A stretch of DNA of 23,676 nucleotides. Source: CAYMWF01 sp964394085 [NCBI: uncultured Gemmatimonadota bacterium] (GTDB taxonomy: Bacteria > GCA-2686955 > CAYMWF01). A model generated the notes under the pieces. The model made no database searches and had not been told where the DNA came from. It saw only the letters and a program-made list of their open reading frames with translations. Every line of letters begins with the position of its first letter. Within the stretch, counting starts at the first letter, position 1. The stretch lies in assembly GCA_964394085.1 (NCBI GenBank), contig CAYMWF010000072.1:1-23676 (forward strand). The letters are read 5' to 3'. Shown here piece after piece: positions 15,283 through 23,253 of this stretch. A program made the translations under genes and the position numbers.

Positions 15283-16827
15283 TCAGCCGATGCTGATCCT
15301 CCGTTCGAGCAGTTTACCCAGCATCCACGTGTCCACGGTCTCTTCGAGAGCGTGGCGCTCCCACCTCCGCCTGTACAGCCGCGCCATCGCGCTCATGGCC
15401 AGACCGGCGAGGCGGCGTTTCGGGAACAGCCTCTGGAAACGGCGGCCGTCGATGAATTTCGAAGTCGTCGTGAGGGTCTTCAGAATGCCGGCGCGCTCGA
15501 CCACCCACGGCGTGGCCGTGTGGTGGCGGCTTATCCGGCTCCATCCTTCGAGGCTCCCGGGAGGCTCGAACCCTTCGTTTACGGCGACGTCGTATAACTC
15601 CGTACCCGGATACGGCGCATAAGTATAAAAAGATGCGATCTCCGCGTTCGGATTCTCCCGGCGGAGCTGCAGCGCGAGATTCATCGATGCATGGATATCC
15701 TCGACGGTCTCGGTCGGAATGCCTACCAGGAAATTGTAAGTCGCAGTGATGCCGGTGCGGGCGAGCTCCCGGTTGCACTCTATGACCTTCCCGACCGTAA
15801 TCCCTTTTCGTATCAGCTTCAGAATCCCGGGGCTTCCCGATTCGATACCTATTTGTATCTCGTCGAGACCCCATCGGCGCAGTTTTTTGAAATCGATTCG
15901 GAGCACGTCATCGATGCGGCTCTGGACATACCACCTGAACCTTCCGTCGATGCCGCGGGCTATCTCCTCCGCTCTGGCCGTGTCCGTGAGGAAATTCTCA
16001 TCCTGGATCATAAGCGCGTCGAATCCGTATTTCTCATACAGGATTTCGATCTCTTTGACGACCAGGCCGGCGCTTCTCGCTCTCCAGCTGGAGCCGCTCA
16101 GTGCGAAATTGCAGCAGAAAGCGCACTTGTACGGGCATCCCCTGCTCGAGTAGTAAGGAATCGCGTTTTCGAGACGAAGATAAGCGGGTACGTCAACGAG
16201 TCCGTGGGGCAGGTCGGGGAGCGAATCGAGATCTGCGGGCGGCCTGTCGGGCGTGCTCGTTACGCGCCCGTTTAATTCGAATGTGATTCCCGGCACAGCA
16301 TCGAGTCCGCCCCGGTTCGCGCAGTCCCCGGGACCGCCCCCGCCCGTATCATCCCCGGGGCCGTTCCGGCCCGCATCATCCCCGGGACCGCCCCCGCCCG
16401 TATCATCCCCGGGGCCGCCCCCGGCGGCGAGGGTATCGGCCAGATCGAGAGCGGTCAGCTCGCCGTCGCCGCGGACCACAATGTCGACGAGCGGGTGGGC
16501 GGCCGTCTGCTCCGGCAGAAGCGTGGGATGAACGCCGCCCCAGACGATGGGAGCGCCGGAGCGGCCCCTTACATATCCCGCCACCTCCAGGCCGTGGCCG
16601 ATCTGGGCTCCCGTCATGGAGGAGATGCCGACGAACAGGGGCGACTCCTCGAGGGCCGCGGAGAGACGCTGCTCCCAGTCGGGCTCCATCCGCTGATCCA
16701 GGAGCTCGACGCGGTACCCGTTTTCCGAAAGCAGGGAAGCCGCGCTCATTATGCTGAGCGGCAGGTACATCCAGACGCCGGGGATATCCAGCCCGGTTTT
16801 CGGATATATCAGTATCACGCTCTTCAT
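15283..16827 (-). CDS. B12-binding-domain radical SAM protein
   Basis: 514 residues. The N-terminal part (about 1-135) is a cobalamin-binding-like Rossmann domain (LIYPKTGLDIPGVWMYLPLSIMSAASLL, VGISSMTGAQI, IVWGGVHPTLLPE, VRGDGE) without the DxHxxG axial His, as is usual in this class. Residues 225-430 are a radical SAM barrel with the 4Fe-4S motif Cys231-x3-Cys235-x2-Cys238 (SSRGCPYKCAFCC), then QDENFL, IGIESGSPGILKLIRKG and FLVGIPTETVEDI. An out-of-family Gly/Asp/Pro insert lies at 136-174. The start at 16827 overlaps the GT2 stop (ATGA); the frame is open further upstream but only across the GT2 gene. Possible roles are methylation or C-C bond chemistry on a glycan or lipid; not determinable here. 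Confidence 0.9.
   Translation of the reverse strand: MKSVILIYPKTGLDIPGVWMYLPLSIMSAASLLSENGYRVELLDQRMEPDWEQRLSAALEESPLFVGISSMTGAQIGHGLEVAGYVRGRSGAPIVWGGVHPTLLPEQTAAHPLVDIVVRGDGELTALDLADTLAAGGGPGDDTGGGGPGDDAGRNGPGDDTGGGGPGDCANRGGLDAVPGITFELNGRVTSTPDRPPADLDSLPDLPHGLVDVPAYLRLENAIPYYSSRGCPYKCAFCCNFALSGSSWRARSAGLVVKEIEILYEKYGFDALMIQDENFLTDTARAEEIARGIDGRFRWYVQSRIDDVLRIDFKKLRRWGLDEIQIGIESGSPGILKLIRKGITVGKVIECNRELARTGITATYNFLVGIPTETVEDIHASMNLALQLRRENPNAEIASFYTYAPYPGTELYDVAVNEGFEPPGSLEGWSRISRHHTATPWVVERAGILKTLTTTSKFIDGRRFQRLFPKRRLAGLAMSAMARLYRRRWERHALEETVDTWMLGKLLERRISIG
16325..16432 (-). repeat. 27-bp minisatellite encoding a 9-residue repeat
   Basis: Four in-frame units of 27 bp; units 1 and 3 are identical. 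They encode a Gly-Pro-Gly-Asp-Asp pattern (GGGPGDDTG, GGGPGDDAG, RNGPGDDTG, GGGPGDCAN) between the B12-like domain and the radical SAM barrel. Confidence 0.85.
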
Positions 16828-17957
16828 GAGGTTCCCCGCCCGTCGCCTCGCTCGGCGTTTGCGGTTCCGGGAAGATCGAGCGACTTTATCCTGCCCCAGG
16901 TTTTTTGAGAGCGGAATCGCCCCGTCAGAACGTCGAACCAGCTCAGGGTGCAGGCGGCCACCTGGATGATCGAATAGGTCCTTCCGGAAAGGACCGCCGC
17001 GGCCGCCGACAGCGGAACCAGGAACAGGAGCGCCTTCGGCATGGTGAAGATCAGAAACAAGCAGATATATGCCAGAAAAACCGGCGCCATGAATGGGAAA
17101 ACACGCCTGAAAGGGAAAGTCCACAGGCCGAAGATGCCGTACTTCGGGTTGAAGAACATGTGAAGGAAGCGCCCGCCGATGAAAAAAGCGCCGAACACCG
17201 AGCGGCGGCGGATCTGCCGTATCTCCTCGAGGAGCCCGGACGGCTGAGGTTCGTGAACAATCGCTTCACGGTCGATTATACACCTGAATCCCCTGGCCCG
17301 AAGATAGAGGGTAAGCCAGTAGTCGTCGCAGACCACGGTGTCCGCGAACCGCTCTACCAGCGGTTTTCTGAAGGCGATGAGTTTTCCGTCAAGGCTGCAG
17401 ACCGTGTCCGCGAGGCCTTCCAGGCGGCGCATTTCCCAGTCGCGCCGGGTATAGAGCGCCTTGCTCCCGGCGTAGAACCGGTCGCTCCGGGCGAGCAGCG
17501 GGAACCCGCCCACCGCGCCCACGTTGCCGTGCAGGTACCTGACCATGCTGCGCACCGCACCCGGCTCCACCCTCACATCCGCATCCGTCAGGATCACGAT
17601 CTCGGTTTCCGTCGCTTCGAGCCCCCTGTTTATGGCGGTGACTTTGCCCGCCCCGGATGACACCACTTCCACATTGCAGCGGGAAGCGATTTCGACGGTG
17701 GCGTCGGTGCTGCCGTTATCCACCACGATGATCCTGCGCGATTCTTCCGGATAGTCGATGGAGAGAAGCTCCTCGATCTTTTTTTCGATGCGCCCTTCCT
17801 CGTTGAGAACGGGCACGATGATCGTGACGTCGGGAGTCGCGGTCACGGTTTCGAGAACCCGCCCCCGGGCGATCCTCCTCGTAACCAGCGGATAGACCAC
17901 GAGAGACATAACCGACACCAGAGAGATGAAAATGAAGAAAAGATAATGGATTATCAT
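16824..17957 (-). CDS. Membrane glycosyltransferase family 2
   Basis: 377 residues. One N-terminal transmembrane helix (IIHYLFFIFISLVSVMSLVV) precedes a GT-A domain: VTIIVPVLNEEGRIEKKI, IIVVDNGSTDAT, the metal-binding TDADVRV, CDDYWLTLYLRARG, and QIRRRSVFGA at the place of the processive Q/RxxRW motif. Two or three C-terminal helices follow (FMAPVFLAYICLFLIF, ALLFLVPLSAAAAVL). The layout resembles cellulose/hyaluronan-synthase-type GT2 enzymes, so it might polymerise or extend a chain, but the QxxRW is imperfect. Both junctions are ATGA overlaps, with a radical SAM gene on each side. Confidence 0.9.
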   Translation of the reverse strand: MIIHYLFFIFISLVSVMSLVVYPLVTRRIARGRVLETVTATPDVTIIVPVLNEEGRIEKKIEELLSIDYPEESRRIIVVDNGSTDATVEIASRCNVEVVSSGAGKVTAINRGLEATETEIVILTDADVRVEPGAVRSMVRYLHGNVGAVGGFPLLARSDRFYAGSKALYTRRDWEMRRLEGLADTVCSLDGKLIAFRKPLVERFADTVVCDDYWLTLYLRARGFRCIIDREAIVHEPQPSGLLEEIRQIRRRSVFGAFFIGGRFLHMFFNPKYGIFGLWTFPFRRVFPFMAPVFLAYICLFLIFTMPKALLFLVPLSAAAAVLSGRTYSIIQVAACTLSWFDVLTGRFRSQKTWGRIKSLDLPGTANAERGDGRGTS

Positions 17958-19156
17958 CCCGCTCTCCCCCGGACCATCCTTTTCATCACCCTTGCGGGGC
18001 GATAAAGCAGGTTGGTCAGCTGGTAGCAGGGGTGATAGCAGGCGCAGTCGGCCCGGGCGATGCTCTGCCTCAGCCGGTGCGCTTTTTCACTCCGCCATAC
18101 CTTCTCGAAATCGTATCCCGCGTCGCGCACGTTTCCCACCGGCTCGAGCAGCTCGCAGAAGCCGAGGTCGCCGCGCGGATAAAGAACCGCGTTCAGCTTC
18201 CCCGCGTAACAGGGAATCAACTGGACGGGATTTTCTCGGAATTCGAGAAAGAAGTCGTAATATGCTTCGGTCAGGGCCCCGGACAGCTTCCCGAGCAGAG
18301 GGAAATGCGAGCCGAGGGTCTTGTAGCCGTTGTATGTTCTGAACGTTTCACGGACCGTTTCGACGAGCCGCCCGATCTCCTCCTCCGGCGGCAGGCGCAC
18401 CCGGTCGGGAGCTTCCTCCAGCATCGGGAGCGGCGCATCCGAACCGTCCCCCGGCAACGGATGTATTCCTTCTGCGTTGTTTTCCGGTGGAGGAGTCGCC
18501 GCCGCCGCATCGTTTCGCGACGGAGGAAACCCCGCCGACGCCCCGTTCCCCGGCGGCCTCACAAAATCGATCGAATGCATGTCGGGTTCGAGACCGCGCA
18601 CGAATTCGCAGATCCCGGGCAGATCGTGCCGGTTGTAATCCCCCAGGACCGTATTGATCTTCAGTTCCAGGTTATCGAACCTGCCCCGCAGGCCGCGGAC
18701 TCTCTCCCAAGTCTCGATCAACCGGTCGAAGGAGCCGTCCGCGCCCCTTATCCTGTCGTGGGCTTCGTGAAGACCGTCGAGCGAAACGGCCAGGTTGACC
18801 GTGACGCGCGGGCATCGTTCGAGAATTTCGGCAAGAGTCTGTTCGACCCTCCCGGGCATGGAGGCGTTGGTCGGAATCGTCAGGTGCCGGACCCGGTTCC
18901 GCTCATGGAAAACCTCCACCACGTCGCACAGATCGTCCCGTAGAAACGGTTCACCGCCGGAAAGCATGAGCCAGGGAAACGCCGGCATGCTCCCGGAGAT
19001 TTTCCGGATTTCGGCAAGAGTAAGCTCTCCATCCCCGGTTTCGGCGAGGTTGTCGCGATTGAAACACATGAAGCACCGGGAGTTGCACCTGTGGGTCGGA
19101 TGAAAGATGAGCTGGAACAGCCCTTTACCGAAATATCTGACGAAATGGGAAACCAT
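17954..19156 (-). CDS. Radical SAM protein with SPASM-like C-terminus
   Basis: 400 residues. The 4Fe-4S site is Cys24-x3-Cys28-x2-Cys31 (HPTHRCNSRCFMCFN), followed by LMLSGGEPFLR (the GGE motif near 67-69), TNASMPG and VSLDGLHEAHD. The C-terminal region has IPCYAGKLNAVLYPRGDLGFCELLEPVGN and a final Cys371-x-Cys373-x3-Cys377, which look like the ligands of an auxiliary Fe-S cluster of SPASM/twitch type. An alien Pro/Ala/Asn-rich stretch interrupts it at 201-245. It is the first gene of the long operon, about 105 nt downstream of a strong promoter. The ribosome site GGAAG is rather far. Homologues often modify peptides or sugars; no precursor peptide gene is seen next to it. Confidence 0.9.
   Translation of the reverse strand: MVSHFVRYFGKGLFQLIFHPTHRCNSRCFMCFNRDNLAETGDGELTLAEIRKISGSMPAFPWLMLSGGEPFLRDDLCDVVEVFHERNRVRHLTIPTNASMPGRVEQTLAEILERCPRVTVNLAVSLDGLHEAHDRIRGADGSFDRLIETWERVRGLRGRFDNLELKINTVLGDYNRHDLPGICEFVRGLEPDMHSIDFVRPPGNGASAGFPPSRNDAAAATPPPENNAEGIHPLPGDGSDAPLPMLEEAPDRVRLPPEEEIGRLVETVRETFRTYNGYKTLGSHFPLLGKLSGALTEAYYDFFLEFRENPVQLIPCYAGKLNAVLYPRGDLGFCELLEPVGNVRDAGYDFEKVWRSEKAHRLRQSIARADCACYHPCYQLTNLLYRPARVMKRMVRGRAG
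18422..18556 (-). other. Low-complexity in-frame insert in the radical SAM/SPASM gene
   Basis: Encodes residues 201-245, rich in Pro, Ala, Asn, Gly and Asp (for example NDAAAATPPPENNAEG), between two conserved parts of the enzyme. It is not clearly periodic, unlike the inserts in the other two enzymes, so it may be an older, eroded expansion. Confidence 0.6.
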
Positions 19157-19267
19157 ACGAGGTTTTCTTCCGGACCGGCGTATTCCCCGCCTTCGAGGAG
19201 CTTCGGCCCGTATTCCCGAACCGGAACGGACCCGGTGGAGGTGCCGGCTTGAAAATCCGGTCGCGGG

Positions 19268-19296
19268 ATAATAGGTATAATCCCCGTGATAGTCAA
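19268..19296 (-). promoter_or_regulatory. Sigma-70-type promoter of the glycan operon
   Basis: Minus strand TTGACT, exactly 17 bp, TATTAT; five of six and five of six consensus bases. The predicted start near 19261 gives a leader of about 105 nt before the first operon ATG at 19156. No other comparably good promoter was noticed at the internal junctions. Confidence 0.6.
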
Positions 19297-19420
19297 TGCT
19301 TTACAGCAGATACGCGATTTGCGCCGATGGGCGAAAGTGTATTCCGCAGCGATTTGGGATGCGGGATTTCTCCCCGGAGCCCGGCCGGAGGAGCCGCTTG
19401 CCCGTCACCTCGGAATTGAA

Positions 19421-19485
19421 GAGGGAACGCCTTCCCGCCCGGCGGATGACGCAGCGTGCTCCGCAGGGCGGGAAGGCGCCCCCTC
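19421..19485. repeat. Compact inverted-repeat element (copy 1)
   Basis: Arms 19421-19445 and 19461-19485 are 25 bp each and complementary at 22 positions, with a perfect 13-bp core CGCCTTCCCGCCC / GGGCGGGAAGGCG, around a 15-nt centre containing ACGCAGCGT. A second, longer copy lies at 23254-23570 in the same orientation. It sits 100 bp past the CotH-type gene and could form a strong hairpin in its transcript. Confidence 0.75.
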
Positions 19486-19587
19486 ATCAACTTCGCGACG
19501 AGGGGAACGTGGCCTCTCCGGTAGAACTCCGTGGAGGAATCCTTCAACGCAAAGGGCTCTGTCAGGAATACTCTCTTGGCGACCGGA
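19486..19587. other. Intergenic DNA downstream of the CotH-type gene
   Basis: Together with 19297-19420 this 430-bp gap carries the operon promoter and repeat copy 1. A 420-bp minus-strand frame through it (19293-19712) overlaps the end of the CotH-type gene in another frame and reads through the repeat, so I do not accept it as a gene. I see no RNA gene. Confidence 0.5.
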
Positions 19588-22500
19588 TCATTCGGAAGAG
19601 CCCTCGACACCGAAAAGCCCGTTCTGCCTTCCCGGAGAAGGAAAGTCGAAGCGGGTCCATTCGGCGGCGCCGTCCGTGGCCCTGCCCTCCGATATATCCT
19701 GTGCCTGCTCACCGAATGTTCTTGAATCCAGGAGCTCGAACTCCCCTCCCCTTCTCAGGAACAGCCCCAGCTCCTCGCCGTCGGCGTCCAGCCTGAACGG
19801 GCAGTGCAGATCGCCCTGGGAAGTGTCGCCATCGGCCCAGACGACCAGGTGTCCCGAAGCAGGAACCGTCACCCCGGGGAGACGGAATTTCCCCGGATCT
19901 CCAAGGTCGTCCGTGATAAAGATATTACGAAGGGTGAAATCCGAACCTTCGCCGTTGTAAAGTTCGATCCAATCATCGAATTCGCCGAATTCATCGGAGA
20001 TCCCGGTTTCGTTGAAGGCCAGGAATTCGTTGATCTTCAGTCTCACCGGAGGCGTATCGGACGCGATCAGCGACGCTTCCGATACCGCGACGGTCGTCCC
20101 GCCTCCGTTAAGGGCCGACACGATTATATCGGCCCGACCCGCAGCCAACTGCTCATGCAGCTCTAATTCAATAGTGAACCCGGCCTCATCATCCGGAGGC
20201 ACCGAGACGGAAAGGAGCGGCAGGTCGGCGTTATAAGGGCGGCGGACTCCGATACCGACCCTGCAGTGATACACGAGCTCAACGGTCGAAGTGGTGTCTG
20301 TAAGGTTCGTTACCAGGATATCGAGCTTCAGATCACCACCCAGAGGCACAGTGTCCGGGGAGCACGAAACCTCGAGAGCGACGGGAGGGTTCCACAGGTT
20401 CGCTTCACCGGGCGTAGGTTCGGTAAGAGCGTCGAAGAACCAGCCGGCGTCCCTGTATCTTCCGTTCGATTCATCCGCTTTTCCAGGCCCGTAAAACAAC
20501 CTGTCTGCAGGATTTTCGAACAGGTTGCCGGGGTCTACCAGCTTCAACAATCCCCCTTCGGGACGCGGGGTGATCGTCGCATGGTAAGGTCCCTCCTCCG
20601 GCTCGCTGTCGAGCCAGACGAGAAGACGGCCGCGGGGGGCGACCGAACCCGTCGACGGAAAGAACCAGTCGCTCTCGCCGTCGGTGAGGAACAGGCCGTC
20701 CAGAGGCACCGATTCGTCCGAATCGTTGTAAATCTCGAGCCATGGATCGTAGTCGCCTGCTTCGTCGACGATCACGGTTTCGTTCAGGATGCCGATCTCG
20801 TTCAGGAACAGGTTCACGGACGGAGGAGGCATGAAGTCCGGGATCTCCGCGAGGAGGTAGTCGCTTCTGTCCCGCGCGAAATCGAGCATTCGCAGGTATC
20901 CGTTTTCGAACCTGCCGTTATCCTCGAAAGTGGGTTTCCGGATATCTCTTCGACCGTCGGCGCGCACTGAATCGGCGCATGCGACTATCAATTCTCCCGT
21001 TTCTTCGAAGGTGAACAATTCATCGATAAGTCCTTCCAGAACGAAGCAGTACCTCCTCCGTAACTGCGGATCATCGAGGATCTTGTCCCAGAACGGATGC
21101 ACTGCTCCGCTCCAGTGCGGATGATCCCTCGTGCCGAAACCGATCCCCACCCGGCACGATGATCCGAGAAACGCCCGGCCGAGATTCCGGGGAATGAATT
21201 TCCAGTGATCTTCAACCGGATCAAAATAGAGGCTGTAGTTCCGATAGATGAAATCGGGATTGCCCAGGAGAATTTGCGACGCATACCACGTAAGGCATTC
21301 GTTCACATCGAACCGGTCCGCCAGCTGGTCCCTGAAACGATCTCCGGTTGTCCTTTCGATAAATTCGGTAAGTTCTATAAGGCTCCTGTACGAGCCGTCA
21401 ATATTCGTATCTTTTTCGAAAAGTTTGAAGTAGTCGCGCTCTTCCCTGCTCGAGCAGAGCAGCCCGTAGCATTCGTAGAGATCCGCCGCAGGATTGAGCC
21501 CGTGAGTTTCGAGGAAATACTCGTCGATCTGCTCGACCCTGGTATAGACGCCTTTGAATTCACCGTTCACCCGGAGGAGCCTGAAAGCCGCGGACGGCGC
21601 GGGCAGTCCGGTCTTCCGGAAGAACCCGAGGGCGCACCTTTCACGGATGAGCGACGGCTCTCTGCTCCCTTCGAGGTTGATTCGTTTTGCCTGAAGATCC
21701 GGCGAGTAATCCGCGAACCTGATTCTGCGGCCTTTTTTGTGCCAGTGCCTGGACACTCCGCCCAGGTACCGGAGCCCCGCTTCCATCGAGTCGGCGCTTT
21801 CGCGGAGGAATGACGCCGGCACGTACTCCTCGTCGAAAACATGGGTATCGAGATACTCGATGTTATCTCCCGACAGGATCAGATCATACGCCGGGATCAT
21901 GGAGGAACCGGCCTCGACGGCAACGGCAGAGGAATAGACTGAGGGTTGGCTTTCATTCTGGAAAAGATCGACCGCTGAGACCCTGTACCGGTATTCGACT
22001 CCCGGAACCACTTCCTCATCCAGGTACCTGGACGTTCTCAGGGGATTGTCGTTCAGCAGGATAAATGGTGAATCCGAAATTTTCCGGTAAATATAAAAAC
22101 CTTCGACATCCTCTTCCGGATGAAAATCCCACGACACTATGTTCATGTAATAACCGCCCACCGCCTCTACGTTCGAGGGCACCGCGGGAGCAGCGATGTC
22201 GGGTATCGTGCTGCGTATCGAAATGCTCGAAATGAATGTCTCTCCGTAATCGGCGGAAAACGCCACATCCAGGCGATTGTCGAAAACCGAGGTGAAAAAT
22301 CGATACTCGACGGCGTAGTTGCGCTCGACTTCGGACCAGACATCGAGGTCTTCGATGACCGGGACGTTCTCTATAAGGATATCCTGGACGCACTGCCGCT
22401 CCCAGTCGAACCTCGTTTCAGCGAATCCGAGCTTGACGATATAGTTGCCCGAAGGCACATCGAAACAGTAACCTTCGACCCCGCGTCTGCAGGTCGAGTA

Positions 22501-22881
22501 AAGATACGGGTCATAATCCCCGCCGTAATTCACTTCGACGGCATTCCCAGAGAGATATCCGCCCACGGCACCACAATCCCCGGCTGCATATTCCCTGTCG
22601 GCCTCGTACAGGATCCCGTCCCATCCCTGGTAATCGAGAGTGTCGCCGCAGTTGAAAGCGATAGTGAAAGCCGAGGCATCCGCCGGAAACATCATTGCCG
22701 CGAACAGGAGAAGCAGAATCTGCAGCCTCTTCCGGGAATTGCGGATTATCGTCCTGGTGAATTGCGTAACATCTCTTGAATAGTTTCTCGAAGGGTGTGA
22801 ATCGTTCTTTTCGGACTCCGGACCGTTGCCGGGCATAAGGTTCGAGCCGCCGGGGGTTTCGTGGATCTCTTTTTTATTCAA
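19588..22881 (-). CDS. Secreted malectin / FnIII / CotH-kinase-like / lamin-tail protein
   Basis: About 1097 residues from the TTG at 22881 (AGGAG 6 nt upstream); a GTG at 22908 and ATG at 22836 share the frame but lack ribosome sites. A hydrophobic signal (LQILLLLFAAMMFPADASA) ends near residue 71, after an unusually long polar N-terminus. The domains that follow are: a malectin-like domain (about 72-225; FTIAFNCGDTLDYQGWDG), fibronectin type III (about 230-325), CotH-like (about 335-655; RINLEGSREPSLIRERCALGFFRKTG, VYTRVEQIDEYFLE), lamin-tail domains (about 715-820 and 950-1060; LNEIGI, DPWLEIYNDSD, INEFLAF, DDWIELYNGEG). CotH proteins are secreted protein kinases, but here the usual WDLD reads RNLGRAF with Asn566, so catalysis is doubtful. 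The role is probably surface structure or adhesion. Confidence 0.88.
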   Translation of the reverse strand: MNKKEIHETPGGSNLMPGNGPESEKNDSHPSRNYSRDVTQFTRTIIRNSRKRLQILLLLFAAMMFPADASAFTIAFNCGDTLDYQGWDGILYEADREYAAGDCGAVGGYLSGNAVEVNYGGDYDPYLYSTCRRGVEGYCFDVPSGNYIVKLGFAETRFDWERQCVQDILIENVPVIEDLDVWSEVERNYAVEYRFFTSVFDNRLDVAFSADYGETFISSISIRSTIPDIAAPAVPSNVEAVGGYYMNIVSWDFHPEEDVEGFYIYRKISDSPFILLNDNPLRTSRYLDEEVVPGVEYRYRVSAVDLFQNESQPSVYSSAVAVEAGSSMIPAYDLILSGDNIEYLDTHVFDEEYVPASFLRESADSMEAGLRYLGGVSRHWHKKGRRIRFADYSPDLQAKRINLEGSREPSLIRERCALGFFRKTGLPAPSAAFRLLRVNGEFKGVYTRVEQIDEYFLETHGLNPAADLYECYGLLCSSREERDYFKLFEKDTNIDGSYRSLIELTEFIERTTGDRFRDQLADRFDVNECLTWYASQILLGNPDFIYRNYSLYFDPVEDHWKFIPRNLGRAFLGSSCRVGIGFGTRDHPHWSGAVHPFWDKILDDPQLRRRYCFVLEGLIDELFTFEETGELIVACADSVRADGRRDIRKPTFEDNGRFENGYLRMLDFARDRSDYLLAEIPDFMPPPSVNLFLNEIGILNETVIVDEAGDYDPWLEIYNDSDESVPLDGLFLTDGESDWFFPSTGSVAPRGRLLVWLDSEPEEGPYHATITPRPEGGLLKLVDPGNLFENPADRLFYGPGKADESNGRYRDAGWFFDALTEPTPGEANLWNPPVALEVSCSPDTVPLGGDLKLDILVTNLTDTTSTVELVYHCRVGIGVRRPYNADLPLLSVSVPPDDEAGFTIELELHEQLAAGRADIIVSALNGGGTTVAVSEASLIASDTPPVRLKINEFLAFNETGISDEFGEFDDWIELYNGEGSDFTLRNIFITDDLGDPGKFRLPGVTVPASGHLVVWADGDTSQGDLHCPFRLDADGEELGLFLRRGGEFELLDSRTFGEQAQDISEGRATDGAAEWTRFDFPSPGRQNGLFGVEGSSE

Positions 22882-22926
22882 CCTGCTCTCCTCTGTTCCG
22901 GCCTTCACGGTGAAGCAGGCCGGAGT

Positions 22927-22980
22927 TCAGACACGCCCACCCGTCTGCACTGTCCGCCGCCGCGTTTTGTCTTCGAACAT
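22927..22980 (-). CDS. 17-codon mini-ORF (possible leader peptide) upstream of the CotH-type gene
   Basis: ATG at 22980 with an excellent GGAAGGA 7 nt upstream, about 18 nt after the predicted transcription start; it encodes MFEDKTRRRTVQTGGRV and ends in TGA at 22929-22927. It is in the same frame as the CotH-type gene, whose frame is open from directly after this stop. So this is either a leader peptide that affects downstream translation, or the original start of the big gene cut off by a nonsense change. Too short for homology. Confidence 0.35.
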   Translation of the reverse strand: MFEDKTRRRTVQTGGRV

Positions 22981-23004
22981 AATGAGTCCTTCCTGTTTCT
23001 TGAT

Positions 23005-23033
23005 AGTATAAGTTCCGGATGCAACCCCGTCAA
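23005..23033 (-). promoter_or_regulatory. Sigma-70-type promoter of the CotH-type gene
   Basis: Minus strand TTGACG, 17 bp, TATACT: five of six bases in both hexamers, ideal spacing. Predicted start near 22998. A ribosome site and the mini-ORF follow at once; the main coding start is 90-160 nt further. Confidence 0.6.
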
Positions 23034-23253
23034 GCGGAGGCGGGTGCAAGCTATTTGCGCTGCGGGTGTTTTTTTCCTGAGGAGTATCCGGGAGTCATCT
23101 TTTTCATCGGTATTGCAGCTCTACCGGCCAATCCGGTCGTTGGGTTTGTTCGTTCAGGTTGCCAATCCTGTTTTTCTCAGACACGAAAATTCAACAGCAA
23201 GTTCAATATGCGACTGAGTTTCCCCTCCCGGGTTCCGTTACCGGAGAGATGAG

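Noticed and set aside
19293-19712. Minus-strand frame ending in the gap after the CotH-type gene
   Set aside because: Overlaps the CotH-type 3' end in another frame and is translated through the inverted-repeat element; it resembles the right-edge frame only because both read through the same repeat.
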